NCBI RefSeq assembly: GCF_900115005.1
Contig: NZ_FOUY01000022.1
Span: forward strand, 1 to 64,000
Source: Pseudonocardia ammonioxydans
GTDB lineage: Bacteria > Actinomycetota > Actinomycetes > Mycobacteriales > Pseudonocardiaceae
Length of the DNA stretch: 64,000 nt
Direction of reading: 5' to 3'
The notes beneath the pieces are model-generated. The model was not told the origin of the DNA and ran no database searches. It was given only the letters and a program-made list of their open reading frames with translations. Each line of letters opens with the position of its first letter. Within the stretch, counting starts at the first letter, position 1. The position numbers were made by a program, and so were the translations under genes. This document shows positions 45,179 through 54,174 of the stretch, piece by piece.

Positions 45179-45604
45179 CCGCGGTGCCGCCGACCCGGTC
45201 GAACGACCTTGCGCCGCGTGCAGTGCGGCCCGGCGCGGCTCCGAGGCCATCGCACGGACGGTGGGCGACCGGGTGGGCCGGCCCGCAACCGGCGCGGTCG
45301 GGCTCGCGGGCGCCGTGAGCCCCGGAGCCTTCCGAGGAGGGAGCACGCGCCGGCCTGCGGGGCGTCCGGACCGGGGCGCCCGTGTGCGCGGTTCGCCCCC
45401 GGCACATCGGCGACCGACCCCGGCGCCACCTGCGGAGGCCGCCGCGCCGGCGCATCGGTGTCGATCACACGGCCCGCGGGACGACTGGGTGTGCTGCCGC
45501 GCCGAAGGCCATGCGCCCGCCGGACCGAGCGATCACCGTGCCGTCGAGGCGCGGACCGCCGTGGACCGAGGCGGTGCCCGGCCGCGCGGCGAGGCCGCAG
45601 CGGA
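45179..45604. other. intergenic region without recognisable gene
   Basis: The 426 bases between the convergent DUF222 and crtB genes carry only GC-driven frames on both strands and no family motif. No long inverted repeat was seen that would mark an element boundary. Confidence 0.45.
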
Positions 45605-46600
45605 TCACCGCCCGAGACGGCCCCAGCGGGCGCGGGTGGACTGCCGTCCTCGCTCGGCGAGCGCCCGTCCCAGCCCCGGGAGGGCGACGGCGGCGCGGCG
45701 CCGGTGCGGCACCGCGACGCGACGGCCGAGCACGTCGTAGTCGGCGTCGGCGATCTCGTCGAGGATCTCCGAGTACAGTGTTCGTGCCGCGCCGACGCAG
45801 GCCCGCGACACCGGTTCCAGCATGGGGATCCCCGGGTCGGCCCGCCGGTAGGTGGCGCGGGTACGGGCGACCAGGTGGGCCAGGGCCCGGCGGACCCGCT
45901 GGTCGGCACGCCCGGTACGTCGGCACCAGGTCAGCAGCTCACGGTCGACCCCGAACGCCGCGAGCTCATCGGCCGGCAGGTAGATCCGGCCGCGGTCGAG
46001 GTCCTCGGCGACATCGCGCAGGAAGTTCGTCATCTGGAAGGCGACCCCGAGCAGCGCAGCGTGCGGTTCCGCCTCGGCGCGGGGCGCCACCGTCCCGAGC
46101 ACGGGCAACGTCTGCAGGCCGATCACCGCGGCCGAACCGTGCACGTACACGGCGAGGTCGGCGTCGGACGGGTAGTCGGTCACGGTGAGATCCATCCGCA
46201 TCGAGACCATGAAGTCCCGGAAGAGCTGCGGGTCCAGGTCGTGCCGGCGGGCGGTCTCGGCGACCGCGATCACTTCGGGCCGGGAGTCGGACAGCGGGGT
46301 CCCGGCCAGCGCTGCCGCGAGCTGGCGGTCGAGCCCGTCCAGCGTGGCGTGCGGGTCGCCCCCTCCGACCCCGTCGGGGTCGTCGACGATCTCGTCGGCG
46401 AACCGGGCGAAGCCGTAGAGCGCGTGGATGTCCACCCGCCGTCCGGGCGGGAGCAGCCGGGTCGCGAGGTAGTAGGTCCGCCCGTGCCGGGCGTGCAGCG
46501 CGCGACAGCCGGCGTACGCCTCGCGCAGTACGGGATCGGTCAGGCCGGCGGCGTCGAGCTCGACGCGGGTGGCCCGCTCAGCCGCGGCCGGGGAGGGCAT
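45605..46600 (-). CDS. crtB: phytoene synthase
   Basis: A 331-residue head-to-head prenyl synthase joining two geranylgeranyl diphosphates into phytoene. It has RTYYLATRLLPPGRRVDIHALYGFARFADEIVDD, with the first Asp-rich motif, and AFQMTNFLRDVAEDLDRGRIYLPADEL, with the second. Squalene synthase is less likely because crtI and crtE are in the same operon. Its ATG lies inside the end of mptA (23-bp overlap), so it is coupled to the mannosyltransferase gene. It is the last gene of the operon. Confidence 0.9.
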   Translation of the reverse strand: MPSPAAAERATRVELDAAGLTDPVLREAYAGCRALHARHGRTYYLATRLLPPGRRVDIHALYGFARFADEIVDDPDGVGGGDPHATLDGLDRQLAAALAGTPLSDSRPEVIAVAETARRHDLDPQLFRDFMVSMRMDLTVTDYPSDADLAVYVHGSAAVIGLQTLPVLGTVAPRAEAEPHAALLGVAFQMTNFLRDVAEDLDRGRIYLPADELAAFGVDRELLTWCRRTGRADQRVRRALAHLVARTRATYRRADPGIPMLEPVSRACVGAARTLYSEILDEIADADYDVLGRRVAVPHRRRAAVALPGLGRALAERGRQSTRARWGRLGR

Positions 46601-48233
46601 CGTTCACCGTGGGGACCTCGGGTGCGTCGGCGGGTGCGGCAGGGACGGCGGTGGCATCGGCCGGGCTGTCCCGGAGCCGGGTACGGCGCAGCCCCAACGG
46701 GTCGGGGCGTAGCAGCGACACCGCAGCCAACACGCCGGCGGCGGCGCACAGCACCAGGTACGGCCAGGCGTACAGCGCGGTCTCGCCGTTCGGGAAGTAG
46801 ACGATCATCAGCCAGATCGAGCCGAAGACCACCCACTGCATGCCGCGCGCACTCCACGCGGTCATCGCGAGCAGGCAGAAGCCCCAGCTCAGGTACCAGG
46901 GCAGCGTCGTCGGCGACAGCACGGCGGCGAACGCCATCGCGATCGCCGCGTTCCGGATCGCGACCGTGCCGCCCTGGCGCGCCGTCCACCACAGGCCCAC
47001 GATCAGCAGCGCGAGCACCCCGCCGCCGATCGCCCGGAAGGTGTCGACGAACGCCTGCTCGTTCAGTTCCTCGACGAACATCCCGGCCAGCGCGGCGGTC
47101 GCCTGCCCGGCCCCGGTGGACCACGACAGCCAGTTCACGATCATGGACGGCGCGCTGAGCGCGGGCAGCCAGCCCAGCCCGAACCCGCTCAGCCAGGTAC
47201 AGCCGCCGAACACGACGAGGAACACCGCCACCGAGGGCACCCCGGCCCGGACCAGCCGGGACCAGAACCCACCGGACAGCCGGGCCGCCGCGATCAGCAC
47301 CAGGAACGGCAGGATCAACCCCGCCGAGGCCTTGACCGCCATGGCGAGCGAGCCGACGGCGACCGCCCATCCGACCCGGCCCTGCAGGGCGAGCACCGCG
47401 GCCAGCGGGAGCAGCCCGACGACGAGCAGGTCGTTGTGGACCCCGCCGACCATGTGGACGATCATGACCGGGTTCGCGACGGCCACCCACAGCGCCACCG
47501 CGGGTCGCCCGCCGAGCCGCCGGGTCAGGGCCGGGAGCACGGCGATCAGCAGCGCCACACCGGTGAGCAGCGCCAGTCGCATCGCGATCACGCCGAGCAG
47601 CACGTTCTTGCCGACGAGCAGGACGATGCCCTGCGCCAGCAGGATGAACAGCGGCCCGTACGGCGCCGGGGTGTCCTGCCAGAAGAAGTGGACGTTGTCG
47701 GTGAAGATCCCGCCCATCGCGTCCGGCCCGAAGACGTACGGGTCGTACCCGGCCAGCGGCAGGGCCCCCTGTGCGAGGTAGCTGTACGGGTCCCGGGTGA
47801 ACAGCGGCGGCGTCACCAGCATCGGCAGCGCCCAGACCCCGGACAGCGTCAGCACCGCGCGCCCGCCGACCCGGCCGGCGAGGACCTCCCGTCCCAGCCG
47901 GACCCACGCCCACACCATGAGGACCAGGCCCGCGTAGATCACGATCGAGGCGAGCATCTGGCCGTGGCCGTACCGCCAGAACGACAGCCAGGAGTTGCCC
48001 AGGAGCGGGTCCCGCATCGGGATGCCGCCCCCGCCGGGGGCACCGAGGAACATCAGCACCGTGCCCGCGAGGCCGAGCAGCAGGACACCACGCGGGGGCC
48101 GGCCCAGCCGGTCGACGAGACCCGGTCGGGAGGAGGCCGGGGCGCCGTCCCGGGGATCGCTCGCGTCCCCGGCCGGGACCGCCGGACCGGGGTCCGCCGG
48201 GCGGGGGAGCGGGGGCGAGGGCTGGGCGGTCAT
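46578..48233 (-). CDS. mptA: GT-C polyprenyl-phosphate-mannose mannosyltransferase (MptA-like)
   Basis: A 551-residue membrane protein with about 13 helices. GT-C hallmarks include the loop LFTRDPYSYLAQGALPLAGYDPY and the periplasmic HFFWQDTPAPYGPLFI. MptA (Rv2174) extends the alpha-1,6-mannan backbone of lipomannan in mycobacteria from polyprenyl-phosphate-mannose. Here it lies between crtI and crtB, so a role in glycosylating a carotenoid is an alternative, but the orthologous position beside a prenyl synthase gene is conserved. The ATG at 48233 follows a disordered Pro-rich N-terminus of about 40 residues. Confidence 0.82.
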   Translation of the reverse strand: MTAQPSPPLPRPADPGPAVPAGDASDPRDGAPASSRPGLVDRLGRPPRGVLLLGLAGTVLMFLGAPGGGGIPMRDPLLGNSWLSFWRYGHGQMLASIVIYAGLVLMVWAWVRLGREVLAGRVGGRAVLTLSGVWALPMLVTPPLFTRDPYSYLAQGALPLAGYDPYVFGPDAMGGIFTDNVHFFWQDTPAPYGPLFILLAQGIVLLVGKNVLLGVIAMRLALLTGVALLIAVLPALTRRLGGRPAVALWVAVANPVMIVHMVGGVHNDLLVVGLLPLAAVLALQGRVGWAVAVGSLAMAVKASAGLILPFLVLIAAARLSGGFWSRLVRAGVPSVAVFLVVFGGCTWLSGFGLGWLPALSAPSMIVNWLSWSTGAGQATAALAGMFVEELNEQAFVDTFRAIGGGVLALLIVGLWWTARQGGTVAIRNAAIAMAFAAVLSPTTLPWYLSWGFCLLAMTAWSARGMQWVVFGSIWLMIVYFPNGETALYAWPYLVLCAAAGVLAAVSLLRPDPLGLRRTRLRDSPADATAVPAAPADAPEVPTVNDALPGRG

Positions 48234-48301
48234 CGTGGGTGAATCGTCCCACGTGCCGGTCCGCACGATCGCTGCGGCCCTGGGCAGCGGGGTCGCAGCC
48301 C

Positions 48302-49861
48302 TCAGTGCACCACCCGGGGCCTCGTGGCCCGGTCGGAGCGCTCGGCCGGACGCGGACCGGTGATCCGCTCGGCGGCCAGCCGTCCGGAGATCAGCACCGG
48401 GGGTATGCCGACCCCGGGCGTCGTGCCGCAGCCGGCGAGTATCGCGTTCGCCACACCGCGCACGAGGTTGCGCGGCCGGAACGGCCCGGTCTGGGCCAGG
48501 GTGTGCGAGGCGGAGAACGGCGTGCCCGCGGCCATCCCGGCGTCCGCCCAGTCCTGCGGTGTCCACAGCCGGGTCCAGCTCGGCTCGGCGGCGGAGTCGA
48601 CCAGCCCGCGCTCGGCGAGCACCCCGAACAGCTCGGCCGCGTAGGCCGGGCCGACCCGGCCCCAGTCGACGCCCGGGGCGACGACGGTGTTCGGGCACGG
48701 CGCCAGCACGCTCAGCAGCTCCCGCCCGGCGGGCTGCAGGCCGGGGTCGGTCGACCCGGGCCGGGTGACCAGCAGCGACGGGTCGCTCATGAGGCGGCCG
48801 TCGTCGATGATCTCCCGGAAGGTGCCGTCCCACGCGGCGCCGAACGAGATCGTGTGGTGCTCCCGGGCGGTGCCCGGCGTGGACGCGGGCATCCCCGCGT
48901 GCACCACCACCGCCGACGGCGACCAGCGCAGGCCGGCCGGCCGGCGCGGCGCACCGCCGAGCAGCTCGTACACGGCCGGCAGCTCCGGGGTGAGGACGAC
49001 GGCGTCGCACGCGGTCTCCGTGCCGTCGTCCCCGTCCGGTCCGGTGTGGCGTACGGCGGCCACCCGGTCGCCCGAGCGGAGCAACCCGGTCACCGTGCGG
49101 CCGTAGTGGATCTCGGCGCCGGCGTCGACCGCGGCCGCGGCCAGCGCGGTCCCCACCGACCGCATCCCGCCGCGCGGGAACCACACCCCGGCGACGGTGT
49201 CCATGTAGGCGATCACGCCGTAGGCGCCCAGCGCGTGCCGGGGCGCGACCCCGGCGTACAACGCCTGGAACGAGAAGATCCGCTGCAACCGCTCGTCGGG
49301 CAGGAACCGCTCGATCCGCCGCCCGAGCCGCCCGAACCCGCCGAGCGCGGCCAGCCGGGCCAGTTCCGGTCCGAGCAGGGAGAACGGGGAGTCCATGTTC
49401 GCGCCGATGAACGAGGTCATCTCGGCCCGGTACAGGTCGGTCAGCCAGCGGCGCAGCTGCCGGTAGCCCGCTGCCGAGTCCGGACCGCACGTCTCGCGGA
49501 TCTCGTGCTCCATCGCCGCGGCGTCGGTGTGCACCGCGATCGCGGAACCGTCGGCGAACTCGGCCCGGTAGGCCGGGTCCAGCCGGACGAGATCGAGCCG
49601 GTCGGCCGTCGTCTCGCCGACGGCCGCGAGCGCGGAGTCGAGCAGCTCCGGCATGGTCAGCACGGTGGGGCCGGTGTCGAGGAGGTACTCGCCGTGGTCG
49701 TCGGTGACGTCGAGGCGGCCCGCCCGGCCCCCCGGGAAGGTCTCGCGTTCCACGATCGTCACGCGGCGGCCGGACCCGAGCAGGTGCAGGGCCGCGGACA
49801 GCCCGGCGAGGCCTGCGCCGACGACGACGACGTGGTCGGTGCGCCCCTCGATCCGCTTCAC
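48302..49861 (-). CDS. crtI: phytoene desaturase
   Basis: A 519-residue FAD-dependent desaturase that turns phytoene into lycopene or a shorter product. The N-terminal dinucleotide motif is VVVVGAGLAGLSAALHLLGSGRRVTIVERETFPGGRAG, and the C-terminal FAD motif is GCGTTPGVGIPPVLISGRLAAERI. It has the mid-protein WFPRGGMRSVGTALAAAA segment typical of CrtI. It overlaps the end of crtE by four bases (ATGA) and precedes mptA by 68 bp. No cyclase or ketolase gene is in the window, so the end product is probably acyclic. Confidence 0.93.
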   Translation of the reverse strand: MKRIEGRTDHVVVVGAGLAGLSAALHLLGSGRRVTIVERETFPGGRAGRLDVTDDHGEYLLDTGPTVLTMPELLDSALAAVGETTADRLDLVRLDPAYRAEFADGSAIAVHTDAAAMEHEIRETCGPDSAAGYRQLRRWLTDLYRAEMTSFIGANMDSPFSLLGPELARLAALGGFGRLGRRIERFLPDERLQRIFSFQALYAGVAPRHALGAYGVIAYMDTVAGVWFPRGGMRSVGTALAAAAVDAGAEIHYGRTVTGLLRSGDRVAAVRHTGPDGDDGTETACDAVVLTPELPAVYELLGGAPRRPAGLRWSPSAVVVHAGMPASTPGTAREHHTISFGAAWDGTFREIIDDGRLMSDPSLLVTRPGSTDPGLQPAGRELLSVLAPCPNTVVAPGVDWGRVGPAYAAELFGVLAERGLVDSAAEPSWTRLWTPQDWADAGMAAGTPFSASHTLAQTGPFRPRNLVRGVANAILAGCGTTPGVGIPPVLISGRLAAERITGPRPAERSDRATRPRVVH

Positions 49862-50997
49862 CAGGCCCGCCGGGTGGCGCGCTCGGCCAGCTCGAACAGG
49901 TTGCGCCGGCCCGGTTCGGCGACCGGGGCGGCGTCGAGCGCGTCCAGGGCGGACCCGGTCAGCGCGGCGATCCGCTGCTCGACCGCCTGGACCGCGCCGA
50001 GCTCGGACAGCGCCGAGCGCACCCGCTCCAGGTCCGGCTCCGGGTTGCCGAGTGCGCCGGTCACCATGTCGTGCGCGGCCCGGTCCCCGCGCTGCTCGGC
50101 CCGCTGCAGCGCGGAGGCGATCAGCATGGTCCGCTTGCCCTCGCGCAGGTCGTCACCGGCCGGTTTGCCGGTGACCCGTGGGTCGCCGAACACGCCGAGC
50201 AGGTCGTCGCGCAGCTGGAAGGCGACGCCGATGTCCGCGCCGTAGCGGCGGTAGGCACCCACGACCTGCTGGTCGGCACCGGCGATGGCGGCGCCCAGGT
50301 GCAGCGGCCGCTCGACGGTGTAGGCGGCCGTCTTGAACCGGTCGATCTTGAGTGCGGTGTCCTCCGAGGTGTCCCCGGACGCCTGTGCCAGCACGTCCAG
50401 GTACTGCCCGGACAACACCTCGGTCCGCATCGCCTGCCACGGTTCGGCCGCCCGTGCGTGCGCCCCCTCGGGCAGCGCCGCGGAGCGGAACATGTCGTCG
50501 GCCCACACCTGGGCGAGGTCACCGGCCAGGATCGCCACCGCCGCGCCGAACCGGGCGGCGGGACCGGACCAGTCGTTCGTCGCGTGCGTGCGGGCGAACT
50601 CCACGTGCACCGTCGGCCGGCCGCGGCGGGTGGCCGAGGCGTCCATCAGGTCGTCGTGCACCAGGGCGCAGGCCTGGACGAGCTCCAGCGACGCGATCGC
50701 CGTCAACACCCCCTGGGCGTGCTCGGCCTGCGGATCGCCGCCCGCGCCGCGCCAGCCCCACCAGGCGAACGTCGGCCGCAGCCGCTTGCCGCCGCCCAGC
50801 ACGAACCCCGCCAGCGCGTCCGCGACCCGGGTCACCGCCGGATCGACGCCCAGCACGTCGGCCCGGCGCTGGTCCAGGTACCCGGCCAGTACGCGTTCGA
50901 CGTGCTGGGGGAGGGCGTCGTCCAGCGGAGCCGGACCGGCCCCCACGAAAGGGGTCGAGCCGGACGAATCGGGCATGGAAGCGGGACGGTGCACCAC
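49858..50997 (-). CDS. crtE: geranylgeranyl diphosphate synthase (IdsA2/CrtE-like)
   Basis: A 379-residue trans-prenyl synthase. The first Asp-rich motif is CALVHDDLMDASATRRGRPTVH, the second FQLRDDLLGVFGDPRVTGKPAGDDLREGKRT; GGGKRLRPTFAWW binds the allylic/homoallylic substrates. It supplies geranylgeranyl diphosphate to CrtB. The GTG at 50997 lies six bases after TAGCCT on the minus strand (51004-51009), the leaderless layout; an in-frame ATG at 50976 is an alternative. It is divergent from metF. In M. tuberculosis the matching gene is idsA2 (Rv2173). Confidence 0.92.
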   Translation of the reverse strand: MVHRPASMPDSSGSTPFVGAGPAPLDDALPQHVERVLAGYLDQRRADVLGVDPAVTRVADALAGFVLGGGKRLRPTFAWWGWRGAGGDPQAEHAQGVLTAIASLELVQACALVHDDLMDASATRRGRPTVHVEFARTHATNDWSGPAARFGAAVAILAGDLAQVWADDMFRSAALPEGAHARAAEPWQAMRTEVLSGQYLDVLAQASGDTSEDTALKIDRFKTAAYTVERPLHLGAAIAGADQQVVGAYRRYGADIGVAFQLRDDLLGVFGDPRVTGKPAGDDLREGKRTMLIASALQRAEQRGDRAAHDMVTGALGNPEPDLERVRSALSELGAVQAVEQRIAALTGSALDALDAAPVAEPGRRNLFELAERATRRAW

Positions 50998-51120
50998 GGT
51001 TCCAGGCTATCCGGCGAGATCGTCGGGCGCCGGTCGACCGCAGGTGGGACCTGTCGCAAGGGGGTGCGGTGATCTTTCTCCGGGCTTACAGGGGACGGAT
51101 CGGCACGTAAGGTCTCCCTC

Positions 51121-52059
51121 GTGACGACGACTTCTGTATCCACGGTGACCGAACGGATCAGTGTCGACCGCCCCTTCTTCGCGGTGGAGTTCTTCCCGCC
51201 GAAGGACGACCAGGGCGAGGCAGATCTCTGGCGGGCGATCCGCCGGCTGGAGGTCCTCGACCCGGCGTACGTGTCGGTGACCTACGGTGCGGGCGGCTCC
51301 AGCCGCGACCGCACCGTGCGCACCGTCGAGCGGATCGCCACCGACACCACGTTGTGCTCGATGGCCCACCTGACCGCGGTGTCGCACTCGACCGACGAGC
51401 TGCGACACGTGATCGGATCGCTGGCCGCGGCCGGCGTGCGCAACATCATGGCCCTGCGCGGTGACCCCCCGGGTGACCCGCTGGGCGAGTGGGTCAAGCA
51501 CCCCGAGGGACTGGAGTACGCCGACGAGCTCGTCTCGCTGATCAAGCGCTCCGGGCCGTTCTGCGTCGGGGTGGCGGCGTTCCCGTACGGGCACCCGCGC
51601 TCGGCCGACCTGGAGGCCGACACCGAGCGGCTGATCGGGAAGTTCCGGGCGGGCGCCGAGTTCGCGGTGACCCAGCTGTTCCTCGAGCCCGACGGCTTCC
51701 TCCGGCTGCGTGACCGGGTCGCCGCGGCCGGGTTCGACCAGCCCGTCATCCCCGGGATCATGCCGCTGACCTCGGAGAAGACCTTCCACAAGGGGCCGGA
51801 GCTGTCCGGCTCGCCGTTGCCGCCGGACCTGGTGAAGCGGCTGGAGCCCTACACCGGGGACGCCAAGGCGTTCCGGGCGGCCGGCATGGAGGTCACCGGC
51901 GAGCTGTGCGAGCGGCTCATCGCCGAGGGCGTGTCGGGCATCCACTTCTACTCGCTCAACCGCTCGACGGCGACGACCGAGCTCGTCGAGCGACTGGGGC
52001 TCGCCGTGCCGCGCGGGACCGCGGACCGGGTCGAGTCCGAGGCCGTCCTGCCGGTCTGA
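51121..52059 (+). CDS. metF: methylenetetrahydrofolate reductase
   Basis: A 312-residue TIM-barrel flavoprotein that makes 5-methyltetrahydrofolate. It has PFFAVEFFPPKDDQGEADLWRAIRRLEVLDPAYVSVTYGAGGSSRDRT, MALRGDPPGD, EFAVTQLFLEPD and PVIPGIMPLT, all canonical MetF blocks. The GTG start lies seven bases after TAAGGT (51108-51113), indicating a leaderless mRNA. It is divergent from crtE. It matches the position of Rv2172c, an MTHFR-like protein, but is closer to true MetF in its motifs. Confidence 0.95.
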   Translation: MTTTSVSTVTERISVDRPFFAVEFFPPKDDQGEADLWRAIRRLEVLDPAYVSVTYGAGGSSRDRTVRTVERIATDTTLCSMAHLTAVSHSTDELRHVIGSLAAAGVRNIMALRGDPPGDPLGEWVKHPEGLEYADELVSLIKRSGPFCVGVAAFPYGHPRSADLEADTERLIGKFRAGAEFAVTQLFLEPDGFLRLRDRVAAAGFDQPVIPGIMPLTSEKTFHKGPELSGSPLPPDLVKRLEPYTGDAKAFRAAGMEVTGELCERLIAEGVSGIHFYSLNRSTATTELVERLGLAVPRGTADRVESEAVLPV

Positions 52060-52107
52060 TCCCCGTGTCTCGTGCGGGGTCCGGTCACCGGGCCCCGCAC
52101 GGGACCG

Positions 52108-52791
52108 CTACCGCCGCAACACAGGGTTGCGGTCGCGGCGCGCGAGCAGGACGGTCGCGCCGGCCGCCACCCCGACCAGCACCGTCAGCAGCAGCGTCCA
52201 GCCGACCGCCGACGGCGCGTTCGGATCGGTGGAGACCACCGAGGCGTTCAGCGGAGTGACCTCGCCCGGGGCGAAGTTCCAGGTGACGGTGCCGCTGTCG
52301 GCCTCACCGTCGGTCTCCACGATCTCGCCCGGGAAGCTGATCGCCAGCCGGACGTCCGAGCGGTCCACCGCCATGGTGGTCAGATCGGCCCGGCCCTGCA
52401 CCGAGATCCGCTCGCCCACCCGGCGCATCTCCAGGTTCGCCCGGCTCGAGGCGGACCCGCCCAGCGCGGCCAGCTCGGAGACCTCCGCGAAGGTCAGGTC
52501 GTCGAACGACGCCCGCGACCCGACGAAGCCGTCCTCGTCGTAGGGCGAGAGCTCGACCTTGTCCTCCAGCTCGGGCGGCACCGTCACCTCGGGGCCGTTC
52601 CCCTCGGGGGTGGCGATGACGATCTCGCCGTCCACCGTGTCGTCCGGCTGCACGGCCATCGCGACCTGCACGCGGGTGCAACCGGTGAGCGTGATCAGGG
52701 TCAGCACCGCGAGCAGTACCGCGGCCTTCCACCGGGCCCTCGTACGGCGGCGCGGGACGTCGGCGGTGCTGGGGAACGGCATGCCGGTCAT
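52108..52791 (-). CDS. lppM: LppM-like lipoprotein
   Basis: A 227-residue lipoprotein. A basic N-region, hydrophobic helix AAVLLAVLTLITLTGC and lipobox LTGC (Cys38) mark lipid attachment. The external domain (VQVAMAVQPDDTVDGEIVIATPEG ... LDNVRLAIS-like DVRLAISFPGEIVET) matches LppM, which in M. tuberculosis binds phosphoinositides and phosphatidylinositol mannosides. A C-terminal membrane helix, WTLLLTVLVGVAAGATVLLA, follows. The ATG at 52791 is preferred, leaving 29 bp to the upstream GNAT gene; 52824 is an alternative start. Confidence 0.85.
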   Translation of the reverse strand: MTGMPFPSTADVPRRRTRARWKAAVLLAVLTLITLTGCTRVQVAMAVQPDDTVDGEIVIATPEGNGPEVTVPPELEDKVELSPYDEDGFVGSRASFDDLTFAEVSELAALGGSASSRANLEMRRVGERISVQGRADLTTMAVDRSDVRLAISFPGEIVETDGEADSGTVTWNFAPGEVTPLNASVVSTDPNAPSAVGWTLLLTVLVGVAAGATVLLARRDRNPVLRR

Positions 52792-52820
52792 CGTGCCACC
52801 CGGCCCCGACAGCTCCCGTG

Positions 52821-53444
52821 TCACGCCGGGGCGTGTGTCGGGTGATCCGCTCCCTGCTCCGGGGGGAGCAGCGGGAGCTCCCGGCCGAGGACGGCGAACG
52901 GGCGCGGGTCACCGGTGAACAGGTGCTCGCGCAGCACGTCCTCGAAGCCGGCCCGGCGGTAGAGCCGCCACGCCCGGCCGGGGGTCCGGGGGCCGTACTC
53001 GGGCGTGGACAGCAGCATGCGCGAGCGCCCGGTGTCCGACGCCAGCGCGCGCAGCAACCGCTCGCCGATCCGGGAGCCCTGGGCGCCCGGGTGCACGTGC
53101 AGCTCGGTGAGCTCGAAGTAGTCGGTCAGCCACTCGGTCCCGGCCGCCTCCGGATCCCCGCGCCGGGAGCGCAGCCCACGCCGGACCTCCTCGAACCACC
53201 ACTGACCGGGACCGCCCCAGTAGCCGTAGCCGATCCCGGTGAGCCGGTCGTGCTCGTCGAGCCAGCCGACCGCACGCCAGCCGGGCCGGTAGGAGTGCTC
53301 GAGCCAGAGCGAGCGGCGTTGCCGCGCGGTGGAGCGCGGATAGTTCATGGCGGTGACGTAGACGTCGATGGCCTCGGCCAGCCGGTCGGCGAACTCGCCC
53401 CGGCCGAGACCGACCAGGCGTGGGCGGGCCGGAGCCGCGGTCAC
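52821..53444 (-). CDS. GNAT-family acetyltransferase (Rv2170-like)
   Basis: A 207-residue acetyltransferase. The N-terminal EFADRLAEAIDVYVTAMNYP is typical of the Rv2170 group; the acetyl-CoA site is LTELHVHPGAQGSRIGERLLRALA, with the pyrophosphate loop QGSRIG, and a late strand RMLLSTPEY follows. Rv2170 is reported to acetylate lysine of metabolic enzymes; the target here is unknown. The GTG at 53444 is chosen, with 53453 as an alternative. It is in tandem with lppM (29-bp gap). Confidence 0.82.
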   Translation of the reverse strand: MTAAPARPRLVGLGRGEFADRLAEAIDVYVTAMNYPRSTARQRRSLWLEHSYRPGWRAVGWLDEHDRLTGIGYGYWGGPGQWWFEEVRRGLRSRRGDPEAAGTEWLTDYFELTELHVHPGAQGSRIGERLLRALASDTGRSRMLLSTPEYGPRTPGRAWRLYRRAGFEDVLREHLFTGDPRPFAVLGRELPLLPPEQGADHPTHAPA

Positions 53445-53622
53445 GAGCCCCACCGCCCGGCGTGGCCGGTGCCGGCCGCGCGGTCGGTGTCCGGATGCAT
53501 GGCCCCATCACATCACGCCCGGCCGACGTCCGCGGGCCGGGACCGCCGGCTGCCGCGCCCGGCGGTCGCCACGGTCGCCCGGCGCGTGCCCGGGCCGCCC
53601 GGCGAACGCCCGGACGGCCGAC

Positions 53623-53674
53623 TTGACGCCGGGTCGAACGCGCGTTCTACTAGAGAGGTCGAACGCGCGTTCGA
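53623..53674 (+). promoter_or_regulatory. SOS promoter with two tandem LexA boxes
   Basis: TTGACG (53623-53628) and TCTACT (53646-53651) form a 17-bp-spaced promoter. Box 1, TCGAACGCGCGTTCTA (53634-53649), covers the spacer and the start of the -10; box 2, TCGAACGCGCGTTCGA (53659-53674), is a perfect LexA palindrome 25 bp downstream. Actinobacterial LexA consensus is TCGAAC-N4-GTTCGA. The promoter points toward the DUF6504/HEPN genes. Confidence 0.85.
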
Positions 53675-53780
53675 TGTCCGGGCGTCCGGTGTGCGGGGTG
53701 GGGGAAGCACCCCGTCGCCGGGCGCCCGGGACCGAGACCGGGGAGCGGGAGCCGAGGCCCGCCGACCGGGAAGGGGCGTG

Positions 53781-54110
53781 GTGGTAGTGGGCGGCTTCTC
53801 GCGACTGTTCCGAGGGCGGCACCCGGCGGCCATCGACGTGCGCTGGCAGAACGGTGAGCCGGTCGAGTTCCAGCGGCGCCCCACGCGCCGCGGGGAGCGT
53901 TTCCTGATCACGGGAGTGCGCGACCAGTGGATCGAGGAGTCGCCGTGGCCGTTCCCGTCACCGATGCCGATCGGTGGCGACCGGCTGAGCTGCTGGCGGG
54001 TGCTCGCGCGCTCGGTGGAGGAACCGCACGAGCCACCCCATGAGGTGGTGCTGCGCATGCGGGCCGGTCCCGGGGTCTGGGACCTGGTGAAGCCGGCCGA
54101 CCGGGGGTGA
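53781..54110 (+). CDS. DUF6504 family protein
   Basis: A 109-residue protein, mostly one small beta-rich domain: AIDVRWQNGEPVEFQRRPTRRGERFLITGVRDQWIEES, then WRVLARS and EVVLRMRAGPGVWDLVKPADRG. This family in actinobacteria is often found beside Y-family polymerase or DnaE2 genes, but its function is not established. The start is uncertain: GTG codons at 53778, 53781 and 53787 share an AAGGGG site. It follows two LexA boxes by about 110 bp and is 64 bp before the HEPN gene. No polymerase gene is present here. Confidence 0.75.
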   Translation: MVVGGFSRLFRGRHPAAIDVRWQNGEPVEFQRRPTRRGERFLITGVRDQWIEESPWPFPSPMPIGGDRLSCWRVLARSVEEPHEPPHEVVLRMRAGPGVWDLVKPADRG

Positions 54111-54174
54111 CCGCCCGGGCCCGCCTGCACGCCACGACACGGCACGAGACGGCACGACACGGGAGGTGTGCGTG

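Noticed and set aside
53674-53787. 37-codon ORF directly after the second SOS box
   Set aside because: The ATG sits in the LexA box without a ribosome site and the peptide has no conserved features; it may be a chance frame.
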